Shown: piece by piece, positions 6,404-14,232 of the stretch | Layout of the letters: every line of letters starts with the position of its first letter | Position numbering within the stretch: position 1 is the stretch's first letter | NCBI GenBank assembly: GCA_027064085.1 | Contig: JAMOQH010000177.1 | Location: 1-27,463 of the forward strand | Source: a bacterium | GTDB taxonomy: Bacteria > UBP6 > JAFGXH01 | Direction: 5' to 3' | DNA length: 27,463 bases | Made by a program: the position numbers and the translations under genes | The notes under the pieces: generated by a model | What the model saw: the letters and a program-made list of their open reading frames with translations, nothing else | Databases searched by the model: none | What the model was told of the DNA's origin: nothing

Positions 6404-7480
6404 ATGAAATTTTATTATTTATTAATAACATTTTTACTTATATCATCTTGTAAAAACAAAAATATTCCTAAATCTCCTGATAATAACACCGTAAAGACGC
6501 ATAATTATGCGTCTCAGACAAATGGAGATAAAAAATATAAAAAAGCATTTGAAAATTTCAAAAATAAAAAATATAATGAAGCATATAAAGATTTTATTGA
6601 ATTAATCAAAAAATATCCCAATGACCTAGAGTTAAATTATAGCATTGGTTTTATTGCAGCAAAATTAAACAACTTAGCTATTGCTAGAAAATTCCTAGTT
6701 AAAACTATATCAATAGATAAAACTAAATGGGAGGCTTATAGAGAATTAGCAGCATTATATAAATCTATTTACAAATACCAAGAAGCACTTAAGTGGGTAA
6801 AAAAGGTCTTTATATATGAACAAAATGATCCCTTATCTAATTTTATTATGGCTTATCTATCAAATAAACTAGAAAAAAACGATAATGCCTACATATACTA
6901 TGAAAGAGCTATTAAAGCAAGTTCAACATATATGCTTGCATACATACATTATGGGGAATTTTACTTTTCAAGAAAACAATATAATAAAGCAGAAAAAGTA
7001 TGGATTGAAGGCTTAAATAAAAGATATTCTACTACTATAGCTAAAAGATTAGGTAGTTTATATACAAAAACAAAAAAATATGATAAAGCAATAAAAATAT
7101 ACAATGAATTATTACTTAAATACCAAAATAATGTAGAACCCTATTTTCATATTGGCAAAATATATGAATTAAAGAAAAATTACGAGAAGGCAATAGAATT
7201 ATACAACAAAGCATTATCATTAAACAAAAACTATGCTAGCCCTAAAATAGCACTAGCAGAAATATATACACAACAGAAAGAGTATGCTAAAGCTTTAATT
7301 CTCTATAAAGAATTAAATAAACAACTGCTTAATAAAACAACTTTCTATCTGTATAAACAAGCCATCATATTAAAAAAACAAAAAAAGCAAAATGCTTATA
7401 ATAAAATTATAAAAGAATTAAAGTCAAATACTCTCCAACAATCAAAAGATTATTTAAAATTATTATCAAAGATTAATTGA
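6404..7480 (+). CDS. TPR-repeat lipoprotein
   Basis: This 358-residue protein has a type II signal peptide ending LISSC (lipidated Cys16; Lys at +2, so probably outer-membrane by the E. coli Lol rule). A low-complexity linker (about 17-45) contains a palindromic DNA insertion. Seven or more TPR-like repeats follow, for example KKAFENFKNKKYNEAYKDF, ALKWVKKVFIYEQNDPLS and KAIELYNKALSLNKNYASP. The TPR array suggests a periplasmic scaffold. There is no good Shine-Dalgarno within 12 nt, and the start lies 4 nt after the preceding stop, so translational coupling is likely. It ends the cluster that began at 1326, and the next promoter's -35 overlaps its stop codon. Confidence 0.85.
   Translation: MKFYYLLITFLLISSCKNKNIPKSPDNNTVKTHNYASQTNGDKKYKKAFENFKNKKYNEAYKDFIELIKKYPNDLELNYSIGFIAAKLNNLAIARKFLVKTISIDKTKWEAYRELAALYKSIYKYQEALKWVKKVFIYEQNDPLSNFIMAYLSNKLEKNDNAYIYYERAIKASSTYMLAYIHYGEFYFSRKQYNKAEKVWIEGLNKRYSTTIAKRLGSLYTKTKKYDKAIKIYNELLLKYQNNVEPYFHIGKIYELKKNYEKAIELYNKALSLNKNYASPKIALAEIYTQQKEYAKALILYKELNKQLLNKTTFYLYKQAIILKKQKKQNAYNKIIKELKSNTLQQSKDYLKLLSKIN
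6495..6514. repeat. 20-bp perfect palindrome inside lipoprotein gene (possible dispersed mobile repeat)
   Basis: The arm AGACGCATAA is followed at once by its exact reverse complement TTATGCGTCT. It lies in the linker codons of the TPR lipoprotein gene (in frame as THNYAS) and is much richer in G+C than its surroundings. From memory, GAGACGC...GCGTCTC palindromes occur as dispersed repeats in some cyanobacterial and Bacteroidetes genomes. Copy number in this genome cannot be seen here. Confidence 0.6.
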
Positions 7481-7505
7481 CAGAAGCCATCATTTAAAAT
7501 ATAAT
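7477..7505 (+). promoter_or_regulatory. Consensus sigma70 promoter for the amidohydrolase gene
   Basis: TTGACA (7477-7482), a 17-nt spacer and TATAAT (7500-7505) match the canonical housekeeping promoter exactly. The -35 contains the TGA stop of the upstream lipoprotein gene. The start codon lies 27 nt past the -10, behind GAAGG. Confidence 0.75.
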
Positions 7506-7532
7506 AACTTATTTTTTAGAGAAGGTAATACA

Positions 7533-8696
7533 ATGAGCATATTAATAAAAAATGGAAAACTTATTAGAATGACTTCTGAAAACAATGATTTACTAGCTGA
7601 CATACTAATAGAAGATGGAAAAATAATAAAAATTGATGAAAATATCAAACATCAAGAAGGCTATTTGTTAATTGATGCCAAAAACAATTATATCACTCCA
7701 GGTTTAATAGACCCTCATTGTCATATTGGTATGTGGGAAGATGGAATGGGATTTGAAGGAGCAGATGGTAACGAAGTAACAGATCCTATAACACCAAATC
7801 TAGATGCAATTTATGGAATCAACCCATTAGACCCTTGCTTTAAAGAAGCATACAAAGCAGGCATTACAACTACAGTTACAGGTCCAGGTAGTGCAAATGT
7901 AATTGGAGGTACCTTTACAGCAGTAAAAACTTATGGTAATGACTTAGAAGAAATGATACTAAAAACTCCTGCAACAATGAAATCAGCATTAGGAGAAAAT
8001 CCTAAAAGAGTTTATTCTTCTCAAAATAAAACCCCCTCAACAAGAATGGCAACAGCTGCACTTTTTAGAGAAACTTTAATAAAAACTAAAGAGTATTTAC
8101 AGCAAAAAGAAAATGTTAAAAACAAAGATAAAGATTTTAAAATAAATTTTAAATTTGAAGCACTAAAAGATGTTCTTGAAAATAATATGTTAATAAAAAC
8201 TCATGCTCATAGAGCAGATGACATCATGACAGCAATAAGAATAGCAAAAGAGTTCGATTTAAACATGACTATTGAACACTGCACAGAAGGACACTTAATA
8301 ACAAATATTCTTAAAAAAAACTCAGTAAAACCAATTTTAGGGCCACTAATAACAGAAAGATCTAAAATAGAACTAAAAAATTTATCAATGAAAGCCCCTT
8401 CAATTTTAGAAAAGGCAAATATAAAGTTTGCTCTAATGACTGATCATCCTGTTATACCGATACAATACCTTCCTATTCAAGCAGCATTGGCCGTTAGAGA
8501 AGGCTTAAACGAATTAACCGCACTAAAGTCAATAACAATTACTGCAGCTAAGTTTACTGGCATAGATGATAGAGTTGGCTCCATTGAAGAAGGAAAAGAT
8601 GCCGATTTAGTTATTTGGAATAATTTTCCATTAGATTGGCAAGCTATTCCAGAATATGTATTAATTAACGGAAAAATTGTACATAAAAAAAACTAA
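7533..8696 (+). CDS. Cytoplasmic amidohydrolase (imidazolonepropionase-like superfamily)
   Basis: This 387-residue metal-dependent hydrolase has no signal peptide. The N-terminal small beta domain ends in YITPGLIDPHCHIG, with the metal-binding HxH at 62/64. Further candidate metal or catalytic residues are in KTHAHRADD (H224, H226), IEHCTEGH (H249, H254) and LMTDHP (D304). The C-terminal GSIEEGKDADLVIWNNFPLDW and VLINGKIVHKKN complete the composite beta-sandwich. These are the hallmarks of the amidohydrolase superfamily (COG1228-like). The substrate is unknown, likely a cyclic amide or a peptide-like compound. It has its own very strong promoter and is not obviously related to its neighbours. 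Confidence 0.88.
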   Translation: MSILIKNGKLIRMTSENNDLLADILIEDGKIIKIDENIKHQEGYLLIDAKNNYITPGLIDPHCHIGMWEDGMGFEGADGNEVTDPITPNLDAIYGINPLDPCFKEAYKAGITTTVTGPGSANVIGGTFTAVKTYGNDLEEMILKTPATMKSALGENPKRVYSSQNKTPSTRMATAALFRETLIKTKEYLQQKENVKNKDKDFKINFKFEALKDVLENNMLIKTHAHRADDIMTAIRIAKEFDLNMTIEHCTEGHLITNILKKNSVKPILGPLITERSKIELKNLSMKAPSILEKANIKFALMTDHPVIPIQYLPIQAALAVREGLNELTALKSITITAAKFTGIDDRVGSIEEGKDADLVIWNNFPLDWQAIPEYVLINGKIVHKKN

Positions 8697-8753
8697 AATG
8701 AATATTTTATGCTATATAAAGTCTAATATATATGTTTCATTTACGAGGTAATC

Positions 8754-9836
8754 ATGAAAACAATAATACTTTTGCTAACAACACTAATAACGCTCTCACT
8801 GTTTGGCTCTATTGGAATAATAGATGAAATTGATGGAACGGCTTTTATTAAACAAGAAATGACTAAAGGTTTTAAAAAACTAAAGCCTAATACTACTATT
8901 AACAAAGGAGATATAATTAGAACAACTAGTAATTCTTTTGTTAATATAGCTTTTAACGATAAATCAACCTTAAAAGTTTATCCTAAATCAATAGTTAAAA
9001 TAGATAAAAATATTACAGCTAAAAATAATTCTAACTCTATTACTCTATTTTCAGGAAAACTTTGGGCAAGAGTTCATAAAAGAATCACTAAAAAGAACTT
9101 TTTCAAAATCAATACTCCTACAGCAACAGCAGGAGTTAGAGGAACAAGTTTTGGTGTAGTTGTTTCACCTAATGGTTCATCACTAGTAAGAGTAAGTACA
9201 GGGAGAGTTCTTTTTGATTCAGATATAGATCCTAGAGTATTAAAAGAAGAAAAAAAAGAAAAAAAAGAAATTACTCCTAAGTCTAATGATTTAATGAAGC
9301 CACAAGAGTTAAAAATATCAACATCAAAAATCAATAGAGTTGACAATTCAATTGATACCGATATTGTTACAGGAATAAAAAGAAAATCTCTTGTACTAAG
9401 AAAAAACTCTACAGCATCATTTAGACTGGAAAAAGGACTTAAACCTGAGGCACAAATACCTATTACTCAATTTGAAACAGAAGAAAATATGCCCGAAGAT
9501 CCTCAAAAAAGAAAAGAAATTATAACTTGGCATATATCAAATTTAAAACATAGAGTTAAAACAGCTAATCAATTAGTCTTTAAAGTTACTAAAATTGCAG
9601 GTGGAATAGAATCAATGAAATCAGACAAAAAGTTTTCTGTTGAACAAATATCAGCAACAACTAAAAAAGGTAAAAAGGAAATGGACCATATAGCAGAAAC
9701 AGTAGAAAACATGGAAAACTCAATGGAGGCTCAATTATATTTTCTAGAAAACTATGCTAAAGACGATCCTGATGCAAAAAAAGTTCTAGAAGAACATAAT
9801 AAATTCGTAGAGGAAAAGAATAAAGTTATAAAATAG
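8754..9836 (+). CDS. Secreted FecR-domain protein with coiled-coil C-terminus
   Basis: This 360-residue protein starts with a signal peptide (MKTIILLLTTLITLSLFGSIG). The FecR domain (about 22-155) includes INKGDIIRTTSNSFVNIAF, LFSGKLWARV and the signature TPTATAGVRGT (121-131). The second half has a Lys/Glu-rich stretch and helices likely to form a coiled coil (about 250-360). It has no FecI-type sigma factor or TonB receptor nearby, no TM helix and no anti-sigma N-terminus. It is therefore probably a free periplasmic FecR protein, a type common in deltaproteobacteria and spirochaetes, and not an iron regulator. GAGGT precedes the ATG. Its stop codon directly abuts the stop of the opposing ABC ATPase gene. 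Confidence 0.85.
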   Translation: MKTIILLLTTLITLSLFGSIGIIDEIDGTAFIKQEMTKGFKKLKPNTTINKGDIIRTTSNSFVNIAFNDKSTLKVYPKSIVKIDKNITAKNNSNSITLFSGKLWARVHKRITKKNFFKINTPTATAGVRGTSFGVVVSPNGSSLVRVSTGRVLFDSDIDPRVLKEEKKEKKEITPKSNDLMKPQELKISTSKINRVDNSIDTDIVTGIKRKSLVLRKNSTASFRLEKGLKPEAQIPITQFETEENMPEDPQKRKEIITWHISNLKHRVKTANQLVFKVTKIAGGIESMKSDKKFSVEQISATTKKGKKEMDHIAETVENMENSMEAQLYFLENYAKDDPDAKKVLEEHNKFVEEKNKVIK

Positions 9837-9848
9837 TTATCTTATTTT
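9817..9848. terminator. Possible bidirectional terminator hairpin at abutting stop codons
   Basis: Reading from the loop (9832-9836), ATAA/TTAT (9828-9831 with 9837-9840) pairs, then G9825-C9841 and the A/T pairs out to 9817-9848, with a two-base and a one-base bulge. The outer flanks are T-rich on both strands. The stem is weak and nearly all A/T. It is suggested mainly because the two convergent genes leave no other room. Confidence 0.25.
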
Positions 9849-10547
9849 CTCCATATAGTAATCTTCAAGAGTTTTATTCATATTTTTTAAATCAAGTAAT
9901 TTACTTTCATCTAAAAACTCTATTATATAACCATTTTTCATCATAATAATTTGATCACATAACTTTTCTACTGATTCTAAAATATGGGAAACAAATATTA
10001 TTGTTTTACCTTTTTTTATTAAATTTTTTAATAATATTTTAAAATCATATACAGCAACAGGATCTAAGCCTGAAAATACTTCATCAAGAATTAAAATATT
10101 TGCATCTGAAATTATTGCTGCAATTAAAACTATTTTTTTTATCATTCCTTCTGAATATTCTACCATTAATCTTTTAGAATCTTCTAGTATATCAAACTTT
10201 TTGAGTAAGTCTAAAAAATTATTTTTTACATTATAAATACTTGAAATCCAGTTTAAATATTCAAAACCTGTTAAGTACTCATAAAAGATAGGTTTTTGAG
10301 GTATATAAAAAAAATTCTTTTTATAAGTATAATTATCAACATTAATTTCTTTATTATCAAATAAAATTTTACCAGAAGTCGGTAAAATTTCACCAATAAT
10401 CGATTTAATTGTAGTAGATTTTCCTGCTCCATTTTGTCCAATAATTCCAACAAATTTATTTTTATCTATTTTAAAGCTTATTTGCTTAACAGCCTCTTTT
10501 TTGCCGAATATTTTTACTAAATTGATTACTTCTATCATAAAATCCAT
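9837..10547 (-). CDS. ABC transporter ATPase (ABC-2 export type), no permease nearby
   Basis: This 236-residue nucleotide-binding subunit has Walker A GQNGAGKST (37-45), a Q-loop YIPQKPIFYEYLTG, a divergent signature VEYSEGMIKK, Walker B ILILDEVFSGLDP and the H-loop FVSHILESVEKLCD. The short form and 'EVFSGLDP' resemble ATPases of ABC-2 exporters (CcmA/EcsA-like). It is transcribed alone on the minus strand between two plus-strand units, so its membrane partner is encoded elsewhere. ATG 10538 (MIEV) is an alternative start, and neither ATG has a strong ribosome site. The replacement of LSGGQ by YSEGM occurs in this exporter class and does not imply loss of function. Confidence 0.9.
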   Translation of the reverse strand: MDFMIEVINLVKIFGKKEAVKQISFKIDKNKFVGIIGQNGAGKSTTIKSIIGEILPTSGKILFDNKEINVDNYTYKKNFFYIPQKPIFYEYLTGFEYLNWISSIYNVKNNFLDLLKKFDILEDSKRLMVEYSEGMIKKIVLIAAIISDANILILDEVFSGLDPVAVYDFKILLKNLIKKGKTIIFVSHILESVEKLCDQIIMMKNGYIIEFLDESKLLDLKNMNKTLEDYYMEKIR

Positions 10548-10559
10548 ATAAAAAACTTA

Positions 10560-10589
10560 TTTTTAGCACATAAAGATTAATTATTCCAA
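10560..10589 (-). promoter_or_regulatory. Weak candidate promoter for the ABC ATPase gene
   Basis: On the minus strand, TTGGAA (10589-10584) is followed by an 18-nt spacer and TAAAAA (10565-10560), about 12 nt before the start codon. It sits back to back with the mrdA promoter in the 112-nt divergent gap. Confidence 0.3.
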
Positions 10590-10606
10590 TTTTTTTAATA
10601 AAGTTA

Positions 10607-10635
10607 TTGATTTTTATAACTAAATATGATTTAAT
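10607..10635 (+). promoter_or_regulatory. Promoter of the mrdA-rodA operon (extended -10)
   Basis: TTGATT (10607-10612), a 17-nt spacer and TTTAAT (10630-10635) are preceded by TGA, giving an extended -10. The stretch shares TTGATTTT and TAAATATGAT with the promoter at 1268-1297. A GGGG ribosome site (10648-10651) follows before the GTG start. Confidence 0.5.
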
Positions 10636-10659
10636 TACCTAGGGTATGGGGTTGATTTA

Positions 10660-12555
10660 GTGTACAAAAACTTTCTTGTAAAAACTAGAGTATTTCTATT
10701 TGTTATATTTTCATTTTTTTTAGTGATAATTCTTAGATTATATAACCTGCAAATAATTAAAGGTGCGTATTATTCCCAAAAAGCACAAAACAACTTTCTT
10801 GATACTGTAAAAATAAAAGCACAAAGGGGTAATATTTACGATAAATATGGTAAAGTGTTAGCTAAAAATATCGCTCAGTTTAATTTATATGTAAATCCTA
10901 AACTAGTAGATGATAAAACAATTAAATTTTTGAAAAAATCATTAAAACTATCAATTCAAGAAAAATTTAATTTTGAAGAAATAATTAAAAAAAATAAATA
11001 CAATAAAAAAGAAATACTAATAAAGTCAAAATTATCCAAAAAAGAACTATCTATGATTGAAGCTAGAAAATATCGCTTACAAGGTGTTTCTATTGTAACA
11101 AAAACCTTTAGATATTATCCTCAACATGGAATAGTTGCACATATTGTTGGATATATAAATAGAATAAATCAAAAAGAATTATCAAAAAGAAAAAACTATC
11201 AAGCAGATAATAATATTGGTAAAATAGGTGTTGAAAATTATCTTGAAAATTCACTAAGGGGAAAATCAGGTAAAAAAATTGTGTTAAGGAGTAAAAATAA
11301 AAAATTAAAAAATGATAAATCTCTTGAAAAACTTATAAAACTTAAAAATAAAGACTTTCCTCCAGTAAAAGAAGGTGATAATATATATTTAACAATAGAC
11401 CTAGAGCTACAAAAAAATATTGATGACATATTCTTTGATGTAAAATCAGGTGCAGCTGTTGTTTTTGATACAAATACAGGAGATATTCTTGCGATGTACT
11501 CTAAACCAACATTTGACCCTAACATTATAGTAAGAGGTAAAAATAAAAATTATATTAAAGAAATTTTTAATGATAAATTACAGCCAACACTTAATAAAGC
11601 ATATAAACAATTTTTCCCAGGCTCTGTATTTAAAGTTGTCACAGCAATAGCAGCATTAGACTTAGGTATAATAGATGAAAAAGAAAAACTTGATTGTCCT
11701 GGTTATGAAATGTACGGAAAAAGTAAATTTAGATGTTGGAAGCACTCAGGGCATGGTAAAATGGATTTAAAACATGCTCTTGCACAGTCCTGTGATGTTT
11801 ATTTTTATAAACTAGCTAAAAAAGTTGGCCTTGATAACATTAACAAATATGCAAAAAAATTAGGTATAGGTACAACATTTACTGATTTTATATCATATAT
11901 CCCAAAAGGCTTTGTTCCAAATAGAAAATGGTATTACAACAGATATGGCAGGTACAATAAAGGTACTGCATTAAACTCTGCAATAGGTCAAGGAGATGTT
12001 TATTTATCTCCTTTTAAAGTAGCCGAAATATACTCAATAATAGCTAATTATGGAATTAGAAAACGAATTAATGTTGTAGATAAAATAGTTACTCCAAATA
12101 ATAAAGTAAAATATAAAAGAAAAATTATTTTAAAATCATCAGATATCCCAACAGAAGTATTTCAAAAGGTTGCAAAAGGCTTATTTGATGCTGTAAATAC
12201 TCCAGGAGGAACAGCATATTATCATAGACTAAAAAACATATTAGTTTCCGGCAAAACGGGCACCGCTCAAGTTGCATCAAAAAGGAATTCCGAATATGAA
12301 TTTGAAATACCTTGGAAATTTAAACATCATGCTTGGTTTGCGTCATTTGCTCCTAGTTACAAACCAGAAATAGCAGTTGTTGTATTAGTAGAACACGGTG
12401 AACATTCTAGCCTTTCCGCAAGATTAACTATGGAAATAATTAAAGCTTATGAAGACTTGAAGGTAAAAAGACTACAAGCACAATTTACTAAAGAAAGAAA
12501 TAAGTTTAGAGTAGAAAATAAATTTAAATCAATAGTAAATACAGATGCTGAATAA
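10660..12555 (+). CDS. mrdA: Penicillin-binding protein 2 (elongasome transpeptidase)
   Basis: This inner-membrane class B PBP cross-links peptidoglycan during side-wall growth together with RodA. Its 631 residues match the usual length. An N-terminal TM helix (about 10-30) precedes the pedestal domain containing RGNIYDKYGKVLAKN. The transpeptidase domain carries the active-site motifs S322-V-F-K325 (in FPGSVFKV), S377-C-D379 and K532-T-G534 (in SGKTGTAQ). The GTG start is used: the upstream in-frame TTG at 10654 would run into a stop, and GGGG lies 8 nt before. The gene overlaps rodA by 11 nt, so the two are translated together. The presence of this pair implies a rod-shaped or elongating cell. 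Confidence 0.95.
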   Translation: MYKNFLVKTRVFLFVIFSFFLVIILRLYNLQIIKGAYYSQKAQNNFLDTVKIKAQRGNIYDKYGKVLAKNIAQFNLYVNPKLVDDKTIKFLKKSLKLSIQEKFNFEEIIKKNKYNKKEILIKSKLSKKELSMIEARKYRLQGVSIVTKTFRYYPQHGIVAHIVGYINRINQKELSKRKNYQADNNIGKIGVENYLENSLRGKSGKKIVLRSKNKKLKNDKSLEKLIKLKNKDFPPVKEGDNIYLTIDLELQKNIDDIFFDVKSGAAVVFDTNTGDILAMYSKPTFDPNIIVRGKNKNYIKEIFNDKLQPTLNKAYKQFFPGSVFKVVTAIAALDLGIIDEKEKLDCPGYEMYGKSKFRCWKHSGHGKMDLKHALAQSCDVYFYKLAKKVGLDNINKYAKKLGIGTTFTDFISYIPKGFVPNRKWYYNRYGRYNKGTALNSAIGQGDVYLSPFKVAEIYSIIANYGIRKRINVVDKIVTPNNKVKYKRKIILKSSDIPTEVFQKVAKGLFDAVNTPGGTAYYHRLKNILVSGKTGTAQVASKRNSEYEFEIPWKFKHHAWFASFAPSYKPEIAVVVLVEHGEHSSLSARLTMEIIKAYEDLKVKRLQAQFTKERNKFRVENKFKSIVNTDAE

Positions 12556-13657
12556 TTTAAAACTATTAAAAAATACTCATTGGTTTTTAGTAATAATAAC
12601 ATATATTATTTTAATTATAGGTGTATTAAATCTGTATAGCTTACAGTTAAATCAGGGTGGTAATTTTTATATTATGCAATCTTTTTGGGTTTTAATAAGT
12701 AGCATTATTTTTATACTCATAACTTTAATTGATTATAGATTATTTTTTGAATCTTCAATAATATTATATATTATTAATATATTAATGCTATTTGCAGTAT
12801 TTTTATTTGGAGTAACAAGAAATGCTTCTACAAGATGGTTAAATTTTGGTTTATTTTTATATCAACCATCAGAATCTATGAAATTAGTTTTAGCATTAGT
12901 ACTTGCAGCATATTTTGCTAAAAATTCAAAAGAAAGCTTAGGTTTTAAAAAACTAGCATATCCATTTTTTCTAACATTATTACCTGCAGTCTTAATAAAA
13001 ATACAACCAGATTTAGGCTCTGCGGTTATTTTATTTATTGAATTTGGTGTATTAATGTTTTTTGCAAAAATAAAAAGGAGTGTTTGGCTTACTTTAATTA
13101 TATTGTTTATTGTATTAATTCCAGTTATGTGGTTTTTTGTTTTAAATGATTACCATAAAAAACGATTTGATGCTTTTTTAAACCCTGAAAAGTTTGCTAA
13201 AACAACAGCTTACCAAACGATTCAAGCTAAATTTGCAATAGGTTCAGGAAAAACTTATGGTAAAGGATTTACTAAAGGTCCTATTTCAAAAGGAAAATTT
13301 GTTCCTGAACAAGAAACTGATTTTGCATTTTCTGTATTAGCTGAAGAATTTGGTTTTTTGGGTTCAGTTATTTTAATTTCATTATACATTATATTTTTAT
13401 TTTTATTAATAAGTATACTAAAATATGCTTTTGATCCATTTGGGTTTTATTTAGGAATAATTATCGTATCATATTTTACTTTTCAAATACTAATGAACTT
13501 ACTTATGGTAACAGGATTGTTTCCTGTTATAGGAGTACCCTTACCTTTTTTTAGCTATGGAGGTACAAACTTGTTAATATCTATGGCTTCATTAGGAATA
13601 ATAATGAGTCTTTATATTAGAAGATATTTTTTTGATTATAATCCGGAGGCTTTATGA
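12545..13657 (+). CDS. rodA: RodA, SEDS-family peptidoglycan glycosyltransferase
   Basis: This 370-residue polytopic membrane protein has about ten hydrophobic helices and polymerises lipid II into glycan strands for cell elongation. Family motifs include RNASTRWLNFG, YQPSESMKL, KIQPDLGSA and VPEQETDFAFSVLAEEFGF. Asp259 in the last corresponds to the catalytic Asp of SEDS enzymes. GVPLPFFSYGGTNLL is the conserved C-terminal loop. The start lies inside mrdA (11-nt overlap) and the stop overlaps the next ATG by 4 nt (ATGA), which fixes it in a four-gene operon. The RodA assignment over FtsW rests on the adjacent PBP2 gene and on the short N-terminus. Confidence 0.95.
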   Translation: MLNNLKLLKNTHWFLVIITYIILIIGVLNLYSLQLNQGGNFYIMQSFWVLISSIIFILITLIDYRLFFESSIILYIINILMLFAVFLFGVTRNASTRWLNFGLFLYQPSESMKLVLALVLAAYFAKNSKESLGFKKLAYPFFLTLLPAVLIKIQPDLGSAVILFIEFGVLMFFAKIKRSVWLTLIILFIVLIPVMWFFVLNDYHKKRFDAFLNPEKFAKTTAYQTIQAKFAIGSGKTYGKGFTKGPISKGKFVPEQETDFAFSVLAEEFGFLGSVILISLYIIFLFLLISILKYAFDPFGFYLGIIIVSYFTFQILMNLLMVTGLFPVIGVPLPFFSYGGTNLLISMASLGIIMSLYIRRYFFDYNPEAL

Positions 13658-14232
13658 AAACAAAAAAAAGATTAAATATTGTAATGTATTTACTGCTGTC
13701 TATATTTATATTTTCTTGTAACAATTCTACTGATCAAGCAAAAGAAAATGATGAAAACTGGATAAATACTAATGATATACAAGTTTATTTTTCTCCAAAT
13801 CAAAATATTGATTTAATTATGATTAAAGAAATTGAAAAAGCAAAAACAAAAATTTCAGTTGCAATATATGACATTACAAATAAAAAAATAACAGATGCAT
13901 TGATTAATGCACATAAAAAAGGAATATCAATTAGGTTATATACTGATAAAATAATAAATAATGATTATGAGCAACCATTATTAGACGACTTAGAAGCTAA
14001 TAATATAGAAGTAAAAGTCGCAAATCCAGAAAACTGGAGCAATGTACAAGCCTACCGAGCTATTATGCATAATAAATTTATTGTAATTGATGAAGATATT
14101 GTTATCACAGGTTCTTATAATTTTACAACAAATGCAGAAGAAAATAATAGAGAAAACTTAATTATTATTCCCAATAAGATTATTGCAAAAAAATACTATG
14201 AGCAATTTAATATATATTGGGATAATCCGTGA
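13654..14232 (+). CDS. Phospholipase D-like (single-HKD) lipoprotein
   Basis: This 192-residue protein has a lipoprotein signal ending IFSC (Cys22; Asn at +2). One HKD motif occurs as H139-N-K141...D146, followed by GSYNFTTNAEENNREN, the standard continuation in PLD-family nucleases and lipases. Proteins with one motif, such as Nuc endonuclease, act as dimers. The enzyme should sit on the periplasmic face of the envelope and cleave a phosphodiester in DNA or a phospholipid. A GGAGG ribosome site lies inside the end of rodA, and the ATG overlaps the rodA stop. Being co-translated with the elongasome pair is unusual and hints at an envelope substrate. Confidence 0.88.
   Translation: MKTKKRLNIVMYLLLSIFIFSCNNSTDQAKENDENWINTNDIQVYFSPNQNIDLIMIKEIEKAKTKISVAIYDITNKKITDALINAHKKGISIRLYTDKIINNDYEQPLLDDLEANNIEVKVANPENWSNVQAYRAIMHNKFIVIDEDIVITGSYNFTTNAEENNRENLIIIPNKIIAKKYYEQFNIYWDNP

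Noticed and set aside
8754-9836. FecR as an anti-sigma iron regulator
   Set aside because: There is no FecI sigma factor or TonB receptor nearby. The protein has a cleavable signal and no TM helix.
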